From Mycobacterium simulans (GTDB lineage: Bacteria; Actinomycetota; Actinomycetes; Mycobacteriales; Mycobacteriaceae), in assembly GCF_900232995.1 (NCBI RefSeq), contig NZ_OCVX01000003.1, forward strand, positions 3,049,991-3,113,990: a stretch of 64,000 nt of DNA, read 5' to 3'. The translations under genes and the position numbers were made by a program. Positions 19,399-27,900 of the stretch are shown here, in pieces. Positions within the stretch are counted from its first letter, which is position 1. Every line of letters starts with the position of its first letter. The notes under the pieces are model-generated. The model did not search any database, had not been told where the DNA came from, and saw only the letters and a program-made list of their open reading frames with translations.

Positions 19399-20363
19399 GC
19401 GAACTCCGTTGTGGCTTCAAGGATTACGCACTGGTAGGTCAGGCCCGAGCCCGCCACGACGAGCGCCAACAGCTGACCCGGACGGATCCGGCCGGATCCG
19501 ATGAGCTCGACCAGGTTGATCACCTGGTCGGCGGAGATCGCGTGGCCGACGTCGGCGAGCGAGGTGAAGCAGACCTTGGCTATGTCCACGCCGAGGAATC
19601 TGGCGAGAACCTGCCACGCCTTGTCGTTGGTGTTCTGCGTGACAATCCAGTCCAAATCGTCGATCCGCAGTCCGTTACGCGTCAGGGTTTCAGTGACGAC
19701 CCGATGCGTGTAGGTGAAGAAGGTGCCAACCGTCTCGTCGTCATCCGCCCCGACGAGCCCGCCGTTGGTGATTTGATGGGCGCCGACATACCGGAACCCG
19801 CGCGGCTCGCGTTGGACGATGCAGGCGGCCGCGCTGTCGGATATCAGGTTGTACGCCTGTTCATACCTCGCCGTTTCCGGGAAGCGGTCCGCGGTTACGC
19901 ACAGGACCCGCCGCCATTCGGCCTCCGCGGCAAGCATCGTCGTAGCGAGCCGGATGCTTCCCAGCATTCCCGTGCAGCCCTGCTGGTTGAGGCCGATGAC
20001 GACCGCACCATCTAATCCGAAGTCGGCCTGAAGCCGACTGGCCGGGAAGTCCATGAGGTGCTTGACGTCGCCGGTACGTGCCCACATCTCTTGGCTGCCC
20101 ACGTTGCCGTTGACCGGGAGGCACGTCGGATAGATGATCGCGTCGATATCCGCCAAACCGACCGTATCGGCAAGCTCGGTGGTCACTGCCTTGGCCAGAT
20201 CGTATGGCCCGGTCGACGGTTCGCACACGTGATGCCAGCGAAACCCAGCGGACTCCAGGTCCTCTGCGCTCGACACCAGCCTGCCCGCCGCTGCCGAATC
20301 GCGGACATCCCACTTCCGCTCACCGAGCGAATAGACAAATGAATCGACGTACGCCGCTACCAT
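19395..20363 (-). CDS. KAS III-like ketosynthase/acyltransferase with altered catalytic residues
   Basis: A 322-aa thiolase-fold protein. The nucleophile is Cys130 (NQQGCTGMLGS). The canonical His of HQAN is replaced (VTQNTND, Thr242/Asn244/Asn246), while a His appears later in DVGHAISAD (His274), where FabH has the NTS Asn. Such changes are found in KAS III relatives that transfer acyl groups to O, N or S instead of elongating. The start follows GGAAAG and overlaps the end of the 43-aa peptide frame. It is the first full-size enzyme of the operon. Confidence 0.87.
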   Translation of the reverse strand: MVAAYVDSFVYSLGERKWDVRDSAAAGRLVSSAEDLESAGFRWHHVCEPSTGPYDLAKAVTTELADTVGLADIDAIIYPTCLPVNGNVGSQEMWARTGDVKHLMDFPASRLQADFGLDGAVVIGLNQQGCTGMLGSIRLATTMLAAEAEWRRVLCVTADRFPETARYEQAYNLISDSAAACIVQREPRGFRYVGAHQITNGGLVGADDDETVGTFFTYTHRVVTETLTRNGLRIDDLDWIVTQNTNDKAWQVLARFLGVDIAKVCFTSLADVGHAISADQVINLVELIGSGRIRPGQLLALVVAGSGLTYQCVILEATTEFA

Positions 20364-20488
20364 GCCGGGCTTTCCCAGTTCAGTTCATAAGGCGCCGCCG
20401 CCACCATCTGTGGCGCCGCAGTTATAAACGCCATTCCGGGCGCGGTTGCGCCACCAAACCGCGCGATCGTCTTACTAGCCTGTGTCAT
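20357..20488 (-). CDS. 43-aa peptide, first frame of the biosynthetic operon
   Basis: A short frame with ATG at 20488 after GGAGAAG/AAAGAGG. It ends in TAG seven bases into the KAS III-like gene (ATGGTAG overlap), so translation of the two should be coupled. Residues 1-10 are polar and basic, ~11-33 are small and hydrophobic (Ala, Gly, Met, Phe, Ile), and the end is acidic and aromatic (two Trp, one Tyr, terminal Pro-Ala-Trp). I recognise no homologue. It may be a leader peptide, a small membrane protein or a scaffold peptide. The overlap, matching the rest of the operon, is the main reason to believe it is translated. Confidence 0.6.
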   Translation of the reverse strand: MTQASKTIARFGGATAPGMAFITAAPQMVAAAPYELNWESPAW

Positions 20489-20545
20489 CGGCCTCTTTCT
20501 TCTCCGGTGTTGTCGTCATCCCGCCGGGCACCCGTCTAAACACCT

Positions 20546-20556
20546 ATACGGGGTAT
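20546..20556. promoter_or_regulatory. Inverted repeat ATAC-GGG-GTAT, proximal operator candidate
   Basis: A perfect 4-bp-arm repeat embedded in ACCTATACGGGGTATC, 58 bp upstream of the peptide start. It shares the left ACCTATAC and right GGGGTAT halves with the distal repeat, which has 5 additional bases between them. The shared 8-mers start 70 bp apart. Confidence 0.5.
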
Positions 20557-20613
20557 CTGCCTACGTACTGTGTGACGCTCGTATGTTGTGGGACAGTCTT
20601 TTTCAAATCTGAC

Positions 20614-20633
20614 CTATACCCAGCGGGGTATAG
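20614..20633. promoter_or_regulatory. Inverted repeat CTATACCC-N4-GGGTATAG, distal operator candidate
   Basis: Perfect 8-bp arms around AGCG, 126 bp upstream of the peptide start. A C/G tract flanked by TATA is the layout of operators for CsoR/RcnR-type (DUF156) metal-sensing repressors, including copper-responsive ones of mycobacteria. No such repressor gene is in the window. Confidence 0.6.
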
Positions 20634-20918
20634 ATCACACGCTTTCATAGCAGGTCGGGTGCCTCGACAGAGTTGATGACGAGATCGGGATGGTAGAGCT
20701 AAGGGCGCAGCGCTGCTTAATGCTCCTTAGTAGATGGGTGGCATCGTTTGGACTTCGCCTCGACCTCGATCCCCATCGGCGTCGCTGCCACAAGGCAGGT
20801 TCGCTTCCGAACGATCGATTCCGTCATGTGCAAGATCGTGCCGGCGGCCTGCACGGAATCATTGCGGAGTTATAAAATTCCCTGGTCACAGGGCCTAAAA
20901 AGGGCCTCAGAGGGCTTT

Positions 20919-23867
20919 TCAGGACTCGGCAGCAGGCCCGGTAGCAGACATCGACGTCTGTTCGACAAGCCGTTGCAGGCTTGATCGTGCCCGCGCGAAC
21001 ACCGCACCGCTGGTCGGCGCATCACGGGCTTCGAGACCGGCCATGCCCAGGCAGTCCGCAACGACATCCAGTTGGTCTGCGGTCAACGGAGGCGGCTTGC
21101 CCGCGTTGACGAGAGCGCAATGCAGGAAGGCGGCATCTTCGTGGCTGCCGAGCCGGAACAGCAACCTCGTGACATAGCGCAGGGTGACCAATTGCTCGGT
21201 CACGTCGCCGAACCTGCCCCAGTGGTCAAGCACCGCGATCAGCATCTGCGCCGCCGCGGTTGGATCGCCGTGCATGGCACGGGTCGCCGCGGCTCCCATC
21301 AGCGCGGTTCCGTACACCCAGAAGTTCTGCACGTCCGCGGCCAGCCGCGCCGCGTCGTCAAACAAGCCCAGAGCCCGCTCGGGTTCGGACCTTCTCAGCA
21401 AATAGCCCAGGGCAAAGTAGGCCAGTGCCTGTGCCGTTGGGTTGGCCGTGCTGTCGGCCACCGCTACGGCCTCCTGCGCGGCCGCTAAGGCGGAGTCGAC
21501 GTTTCCCAGCAGAGCCTCACAGACCGCGAACAGATAAAGGGTCCACGCCAGCCTGATCGGGTCCGCTTCCCGTCGAGCGAGCGCCACCTCGGCATCCCAG
21601 TACGATCGAGCGCCCTGCGAGTCACCCTCAAAAAGCGTGATATCCGCCAACACATCTGAGGGGTAAACCACGCGTGCGGTGCCGCGGGCGGGGCGTCGTC
21701 CCCCCGCCAGGGCCGCCAGCGATTTTGCGTGTGCAAAGTCAGCGTGAATCCATGCCGCGCGGGCGGCAACCCCGACCAACACGGGGAACAGCGGATGATC
21801 AGGGTCGGCGACGGCGACGAGCTGCGCAGCCTGATCAGCGTCTTCGTATCCCATGCGCCAGCCGAGGAACTCGGGCATGGACGCGCCCAATCGCAGCGCC
21901 AGCCGCGTGTCGTTCCGTTCCATCGCATGCTCGAATGCCGCGCGCAGGTTGTCGTAATCGGGCAGCAGGCGCTCGACCCAGTCCCGCTCCTGCGCACTTT
22001 GCAAGCCCGCCCCGGCGCGTTCGGCCAGCTCGGTGAAATAGCGCGCGTGCCGCATCGCGCATCGCTCGTCAATCCCGCTCTCCTGCAAGCGCTCTCGCCC
22101 GAATCCGCGCAACGTTTCGAGCACGCCGTAGCGGGTCCGGTCGGTGACGTTGCGGACGACCACCATCGACTTGTCGACCAGGCCGGAAAGCAACCTGAGC
22201 GTGTCGTGCTCGGCGGCCCCGGGCGTACCGCACACTCGGTGGGCGGCTTCGAGGTCGAATGTGCCGGCGAACACCGAAAGTCGGGCGAAGAACGACTGTT
22301 CGGTTTCGGTGAGCAGCCGGTAGGACCAGGCGATCGTTGCGGCCAGGCTCTGTTGGCGGGGATGGACGCCGGGCACCGCGCGGTCCAACAGACGCAGGTC
22401 GTCCAAACGCCGCGCCAGGTCGCGGGTGCTCATCATCCGCGTTCGCGCCGCCGCCAGCTCCACGCCGAGGGGCAGACAGTCGACGCGGGAACAGATCTCG
22501 GCGACGACACCCATCGGTTGGTCGTCCAGCGTGAAGTCCGGTCGGCTGGCCTTGGCCCGATCGACGAACAACCGGATTGCGTCCTCGGCCGGCAGCGGCG
22601 AGACGACGACGATTTGCTCACCTTCAACGCCGAGCGGCTGCCTGCTCGTCGCCAACACCGACACCTGCGGGCAATTTTGAACGATCCGGGATACCAGACT
22701 CGCCGCCGCTTCCAACACGTGTTCGCAGTTGTCGACCAGCAAGAGGACCTCGTGCGCCCGGAGGTACTCGATCACCGATTCCTCAAGATCCAGGCCCTGC
22801 TGTCGCCACACCCGACCCGCTGCCGCAATGGCCTGGCCAACGGCGTTGCCGTGCTCCAACGGCCCCAATTCGCAGATCCACACGCCCTCGCCGAAGCGGT
22901 CCTGCTCGCGGCGCGCAACTTCGACGGCCAGCCGCGTTTTACCGACACCACCGACCCCGATGAGCGTCACCAACGGGCCCTTACCCAGCGCGTCGGCGAT
23001 CTGTCCCAGCTCGTGTTCATGGCCGATGAAGCTGGTAGCGCGTCGCAACAGGCCAGAGTGTGAGCGATCCACGGCGATGGGGTGCGTCAGCACTGGATGA
23101 TCCAGCGACGCAGCCGGGTTCGCCACCGGCGCCTCGATCTCTCCGGTAAGAATCTGCTGATGCACTTGGCGAAGCGCGGGGCCAGGATCAACCCCGAGTT
23201 TCGCTACGAGGCGCTCGCGTATCCGACGGTAGGTATCCAACGCGTCGTCCTGCCGGCCGCTCCGGTATTGGGCCAGCATCAACTGCCCGGCCAGGCGTTC
23301 ATTGAATGGGTTGGCGGCCTGCGCCGCGGATATCTCGACCAACAGCGCGTCGTGTCTTCCCACCCGCAATGCGACATCGTTGCGGTCAAGTTCTACCGAA
23401 AACCGCTCCGCCTGCAGCGCGGTACGGACGTCATTTAGCCAGGGAGCGTCCAGCAACACGAATGGCTCTCCGGACCACATCGCCAAGGCCCGGTCGAACA
23501 AGCCTGCGGCCTCATGCGGATCAGCGCTGGCCCGTGCCTGGGCGACCACCGACCGGAAGCGGTGCAGGTCCACCGATAACGGGTCGGCCCTGAGGACATA
23601 TCCGCCCAGGTCACTCGAAATCGTCACGTCCCCGGAACCAGCCAGCAGATTCCGCAGCCGGGACACGTAGACCGCGAGGGTACTTCGGGCGCGATACGGC
23701 GGGTTATCCGCCCACACCCGATCCACCATCTGATCCAGCCGGACGGGGCGGTTCACATCGATCAGCAGCGCGGCCAGAACACATCGTTGGCGGGCGGGTC
23801 CGATATCCTGGCGCCGCCCGTCGACCAGAACTTGGACGCCGCCGAATAGCCGGAACTCGACCGTCAA
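20919..23867 (-). CDS. AfsR/SARP-family transcriptional regulator (OmpR-type DNA binding-BTAD-NB-ARC-TPR)
   Basis: A regulator of about 982 aa. Residues 1-~95 form an OmpR/PhoB winged helix (EFRLFGGVQVLVDG, then RSTLAVYVSRLRNLL), ~100-245 the bacterial transcriptional activation domain, and ~290-560 an NB-ARC ATPase with LIGVGGVGKTRLAVEVA (Walker A) and VLLLVDNCEHV (Walker B). The remainder holds TPR-like helices. I choose a TTG start with GAGAGGG upstream; a GTG three codons earlier is equally in frame. The open frame extends to 24251, but that part is Cys/Arg-rich and looks non-coding. SARP proteins activate secondary-metabolite operons, and this one lies directly upstream of one. Confidence 0.88.
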   Translation of the reverse strand: MTVEFRLFGGVQVLVDGRRQDIGPARQRCVLAALLIDVNRPVRLDQMVDRVWADNPPYRARSTLAVYVSRLRNLLAGSGDVTISSDLGGYVLRADPLSVDLHRFRSVVAQARASADPHEAAGLFDRALAMWSGEPFVLLDAPWLNDVRTALQAERFSVELDRNDVALRVGRHDALLVEISAAQAANPFNERLAGQLMLAQYRSGRQDDALDTYRRIRERLVAKLGVDPGPALRQVHQQILTGEIEAPVANPAASLDHPVLTHPIAVDRSHSGLLRRATSFIGHEHELGQIADALGKGPLVTLIGVGGVGKTRLAVEVARREQDRFGEGVWICELGPLEHGNAVGQAIAAAGRVWRQQGLDLEESVIEYLRAHEVLLLVDNCEHVLEAAASLVSRIVQNCPQVSVLATSRQPLGVEGEQIVVVSPLPAEDAIRLFVDRAKASRPDFTLDDQPMGVVAEICSRVDCLPLGVELAAARTRMMSTRDLARRLDDLRLLDRAVPGVHPRQQSLAATIAWSYRLLTETEQSFFARLSVFAGTFDLEAAHRVCGTPGAAEHDTLRLLSGLVDKSMVVVRNVTDRTRYGVLETLRGFGRERLQESGIDERCAMRHARYFTELAERAGAGLQSAQERDWVERLLPDYDNLRAAFEHAMERNDTRLALRLGASMPEFLGWRMGYEDADQAAQLVAVADPDHPLFPVLVGVAARAAWIHADFAHAKSLAALAGGRRPARGTARVVYPSDVLADITLFEGDSQGARSYWDAEVALARREADPIRLAWTLYLFAVCEALLGNVDSALAAAQEAVAVADSTANPTAQALAYFALGYLLRRSEPERALGLFDDAARLAADVQNFWVYGTALMGAAATRAMHGDPTAAAQMLIAVLDHWGRFGDVTEQLVTLRYVTRLLFRLGSHEDAAFLHCALVNAGKPPPLTADQLDVVADCLGMAGLEARDAPTSGAVFARARSSLQRLVEQTSMSATGPAAES

Positions 23868-24505
23868 CCGTGCCACACCCTCTCTGCAAACAGCGCATAG
23901 CAAACTCAGCGTGTCGGTACCGCATAGCATACGACTATTGGGGCTTCGTCGAACCATGCCCGGGCAGGACTTGAGCGGGTCCAGCAACGCCTCCGGTGCC
24001 CCAATCGTCCCGTCGAGCTGCGACGCCGCGGCGCGACATACCGGCCCGCACCCACAGCTTTCGTACAGGCAAGCGAGAGTGCGTGCGCCACGAACACGAA
24101 ATTCGCAATGCGCGCTCTGCAAAGCCGTCTGGGAAGGGTGGCTGCGCTCTTCAGAATGACACTGAACCGCAGCGTTTACCGGCGCATTGCTCCGAAAGTT
24201 ACATTCCCCACTTCCTTTTGCTGCAAGGCGTTGAATTGCCTTGGGATGCAATATCTTAGGCTGCCACTTGACTTCGCGTCCTTGCTACACCGGAGAGTTA
24301 ATCTTGCCGACCATGCCGGTCGCTCGGCAGCTGTCACCCGAGGTGCTCGGACGGGGCTTGGGAACGTTCGATGACAAACTCACGCACCGACCGTATCCGG
24401 GGTATCGTGGCGCCCCGGGCTCGGCGCTCACCCACTCCGGGTCGCCCCCTCGCCGAGCGATCGACCTTGATTGCGTTGTCAGGCTTGGCGACGGGTTCTG
24501 CACTG
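23868..24505. other. Non-coding stretch upstream of the SARP gene
   Basis: About 640 bp with no frame of coding character on either strand. The minus-strand extension of the SARP frame and several short plus-strand frames here lack ribosome sites and recognisable protein features. It presumably contains the SARP promoter; no operator-like symmetry stood out. Confidence 0.5.
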
Positions 24506-24802
24506 TCAATCGCTATGTTCTTCTTGCGGGGCCTCGGACGAACGGCTCTTGAGTTTGCTGGCAACCAGAGCAACCCCACCGCCCGCGACCAAGACAGGCC
24601 ATTCGGCCACGGCCACAAGGCCGATTGTGGCCGTGGTGAACACGGTGCGGGGACGGATGCGGCCTTCGCGGACACCGGTACGAATGTCTCGTGTCGTCAC
24701 GACGACGCCCTCGGCAAGAGCCGTCGCGAGCTGGCTAACTGTAGAAACGGTCTCGCCAGCAACCGAACTGGCGGACTTGGTGGCGCGGTCGACGAGTGAC
24801 AT
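24506..24802 (-). CDS. Small membrane-associated protein next to the P-type ATPase
   Basis: A 98-aa protein with a Ser/Thr/Ala-rich amphipathic N-terminal half and one hydrophobic segment (ATIGLVAVAEWPVLVAGGGVALVA) before a short charged tail. The ATG has AGGAGA 5 nt upstream. It is divergent from the giant ATPase gene. Small proteins of this kind flank ctpH in M. tuberculosis (the Rv0424c/Rv0426c neighbourhood), so it is likely a conserved partner; the function is unknown. Confidence 0.7.
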   Translation of the reverse strand: MSLVDRATKSASSVAGETVSTVSQLATALAEGVVVTTRDIRTGVREGRIRPRTVFTTATIGLVAVAEWPVLVAGGGVALVASKLKSRSSEAPQEEHSD

Positions 24803-24993
24803 GGGCTCTCCTAATTTCAAGATTTCTTGTGTGATTGGCCAAAAATTAGTCGTCCGTTAGCCTTTCAGATTCGATATTTCACCTCTCATATCCTCTCGAT
24901 ACCTACGGTGTAGCGACACGCATGTGTCAATGAGTGTGCGGTGCGCGTCCGGTATGTCAAGGCCAGCTATCGCGAGAGGGCGGTAAAGCGCAA

Positions 24994-27900
24994 ATGGTCT
25001 GCAAAACGGTCTTTGAAGCGGCCTTAGAACCGATCGTTTCGGGGCTTCGTATGGTGATCGGCGGCGGTGCAGCCGCGGCGGCCGAGCTGTTAGGTGGTGA
25101 GCGTCCGCGCCGCCGGTGGGCTGCCAATGGCCGGGGATGGATCGAGTTGCGGGTACCCGATGGGTCGCGCACGGCTGATTTCGCAGCCTTTCTCGAGAAG
25201 ACAATCGGCAGCACCGCGGGTGTCTCACGAACTCAAGTGAATTGGCCGCTTTCGCGGCTGGTGGTGGACATCGAAGAGGACGGTCCCACCATCGAGCAAT
25301 TGGTCCAGATGGTGACGGCAATTGAGCGGGTCTTTGCCGCGGCAATCGATCGAAGTGAGCCATGCGGTGAGTCCGAACCCGCGAAGCCGGCCCGTTTGCC
25401 GGGGATCGACATTCCGGGGGATGGCGCGGAGGTAGTCAATCGACTTAGCCTGCTGGCGGCCAAGGTTGCGTCGCTAGGGCTTACGGCCGCATTGCAGGTG
25501 GCGCGGGCACCCCGGTTGCCGCGGGTGTTCGCCGCGGTGACCACCTTCGCCGAGGCGCAGCCCGATGTACGCAGGGTCTTCGAGCGATCACTCGGGCGCG
25601 CCCGCGCCGATGCCCTGCTCGCGTTGGGAACAGCCGTCACACAATCACTCGGTCATACACCGTCGGTAATAGCCGCCGATATTCTGCTTCGGGGCCTGCG
25701 TCTCATTGAAGCGCTGGCGGCCGTGGATGCCTGGAATGAGCACGAACCGCATTTGGCGCTCAGCGCCGGATGCGAGCCACAGCCCGAGTACTCCAGGCCG
25801 CGGCCGGTCCCGGACACGGCGCCGGAAAACTACGCCAGAGCAGCGACAGCGGCCGGCCTTGCCGGCGCCGTTGCCCTCGCCGTAAGCGGCGGTGCGGCCT
25901 TGGCGAGCGAGGCGGTCATCGTCGCCGCGCCACGGGCGCTCAACTACGCCCGCGAGTCGTTCGCTACCACGTTCTGCGCCGGCTTGAATCGCAAGCACCA
26001 CACCCTGGTGCTGCGCCCCGATGTGCTGCGGCACCTGGACGGTGTCGACGTTCTGATCGTCGACCCCGAAGTGCTGGTGGGCGAAAGCCTGCGTGTTACC
26101 GAGATCAGCGGCGTCGATGGCGAACTGCGCACGAAGGTGTGGCAGTGCGCCCAAACTGACGTCAACGCCGGCCTGCTGGGTCCGGGAGTCCATACCGGGT
26201 GCTCGCTTTCACCCGCGCATGAGCTGCCCGATCTGCGCGACTTGGAGGTGGTCGTGACGCGCAGCGCCGACCCATTCGCCGAGCCACTCATCGCCGCGGC
26301 ACGTGCCGCGGAGCTCAAACTATTGTCGGTGGACCAGGCCGATCCCGGGCACCTGCGGGGGACGTTCGACGAACTGGTGCGCGTGGGTGATGACGGCCTG
26401 GATGGCAATGTCGATCGCGCGATCTTTACCGCCATTCGGCGATTGCAGTCCGACGGCAAGGTCGTCGCCGTCGTCGGGCGTGAGCTACCGCATGCGTTCG
26501 CGGCCGCGGACATTGCGCTTGCCGTCTGGCCCGCCGATCGGGCGCCCGCGTGGACGGCGGACGTACTGATGCCAAATCTGAAAGTTGCTTGCCGGATCGT
26601 CGACGCCATACCCGCGGCCAAGTCGGCGGCGCGGCGCGGCGTCGAGTTAGCGGCCGCCGGAACCGTTCTCGGGACGCTGACGCTGCTGCCGGGCGTCCGG
26701 GCCGCAGGCGTGCGTCCGAGCATCGCGGCCGCTGCCCTCGCGCTGATCCCCGGGTATGTGATCGCGCGAGGGGTGGCAATGCAGCCCGATCCTGCCGCCG
26801 CGGCGGACACCGAATGGCATGCACTGGACGCCGACCGGGCGCAGCAGCAAATCCGGCTGCTCCGGCCGGATCTCGACAATCCCGTTGCCCCAAATGCCGT
26901 CGCGGCCCGGGCGCCGAAGTCACGGGTGCAGGCATTGGCCGCCCGTTTCGTGGACGGCGGCAAAGACGTCGTCGAGGCGATATGGCACGAGATGCAGGAT
27001 CCACTCACACCGATCCTCGCCACCGGGGCACTCGCGAGCGCGCTGATCGGGTCTCCCGTGGACGGTGCCCTCGTAGCGATCGTGCTACTGGGCAGCGCCG
27101 GGATGTCAGCTGCGCAACGACTCAGCTCGGACCGCCGGTTGTCCAAGATGCTGAGCGCTCAGACGCCACCCGCGCGCATCAGCACCGGTCCGGACCAGTT
27201 CGAGCTTGTGGAGACCGAGCGGCTGACACCGGGAACCATCATCGAAGTGCGCACCGGCGAGGTCGTCCCCGCGGACGCACGGGTGTTGAGCGCGGTAGCC
27301 GCGGAGGTGGACGAGTCGTCTCTCACCGGTGAGTCGTTGCCGGTGACCAAAAACCCCGCTCCCACACCGGGTCGTCCTTTGGCGGAACGGGCCTGCATGA
27401 TCTACGAGGGCTCGACCGTGCTCAGCGGTGTGTGTCGTGCGATGGTCGTCGCGGTCGGCGACGCGACCGCCGCGGGCCGGGCCATGGCGCTGGCCCCGCG
27501 TCGGCGCGATGAGGTGGGGCTGCACGCACAGCTAGCCGCGGTTACGGCGAAGGTGTTGCCCTGGACCCTGACCGGTGGCATCGGTGTGGTCGCAACGGCA
27601 TTGCTGCGTGGATCGGGAATTCGGGAGGCAGTCACGAGCGGTGTCTACTGTGCGGTTGCCGCGGTGCCGGAGGGCCTGCCGCTGGTGGCGACGCTGGCCC
27701 AGCGCGAAGCGGCCAGGCGCCTGACCGAGCGGAATGTGTTGGTCCGATCGCCACGGTCGGTCGAGACGCTGGGCCGAGTCGAGGTGGTCTGTTTCGACAA
27801 GACCGGGACGCTGAGCGAAAACCGTCTCGTGGTGACGGACATCTCGGCACAGCCAGGTTTCGACGAGGACGTGATTCTTGAGCGCGCGGCGCTGGCAACG

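Larger units (their letters stand above)
20489..20918. other. Promoter region of the biosynthetic operon
   Basis: A 430-bp gap between the SARP gene stop and the 43-aa peptide. It contains two related inverted repeats (20546-20556 and 20614-20633) with an A-rich stretch between them reading TTGAAA on the minus strand, a possible -35. The half nearer the SARP gene (about 20640-20918) shows no convincing gene or terminator. Confidence 0.6.

Noticed and set aside
17929..19437. 502-codon plus-strand open frame
   Set aside because: It is antisense to the amino acid ligase, carrier and AurF-like genes, with no family features; a high-GC shadow frame.
20357..20488. Calling the 43-aa peptide a RiPP precursor
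   Set aside because: No YcaO, radical SAM, lanthipeptide or PqqD-type recognition gene is present, so this would be over-interpretation.
5231..20488. Assigning the operon to azoxy or valanimycin-type biosynthesis
   Set aside because: An N-oxygenase and a SerRS-like ligase are suggestive, but no hydrazine-forming enzyme or aminoacyl-tRNA transferase is visible.
21729..23063. 444-codon plus-strand open frame
   Set aside because: It is antisense to the NB-ARC/TPR part of the SARP gene and has no recognisable domain.
23868..24251. In-frame extension of the SARP gene by 128 codons
   Set aside because: The added sequence is Cys/Arg-rich, unlike any regulator N-terminus, and lacks a ribosome site. 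The OmpR-type domain starts exactly at the TTG/GTG chosen.
24371..24799. Plus-strand frames opposite the small membrane protein
   Set aside because: The minus-strand frame has AGGAGA at 5 nt and a clear hydrophobic segment; the plus frames are compositionally random.
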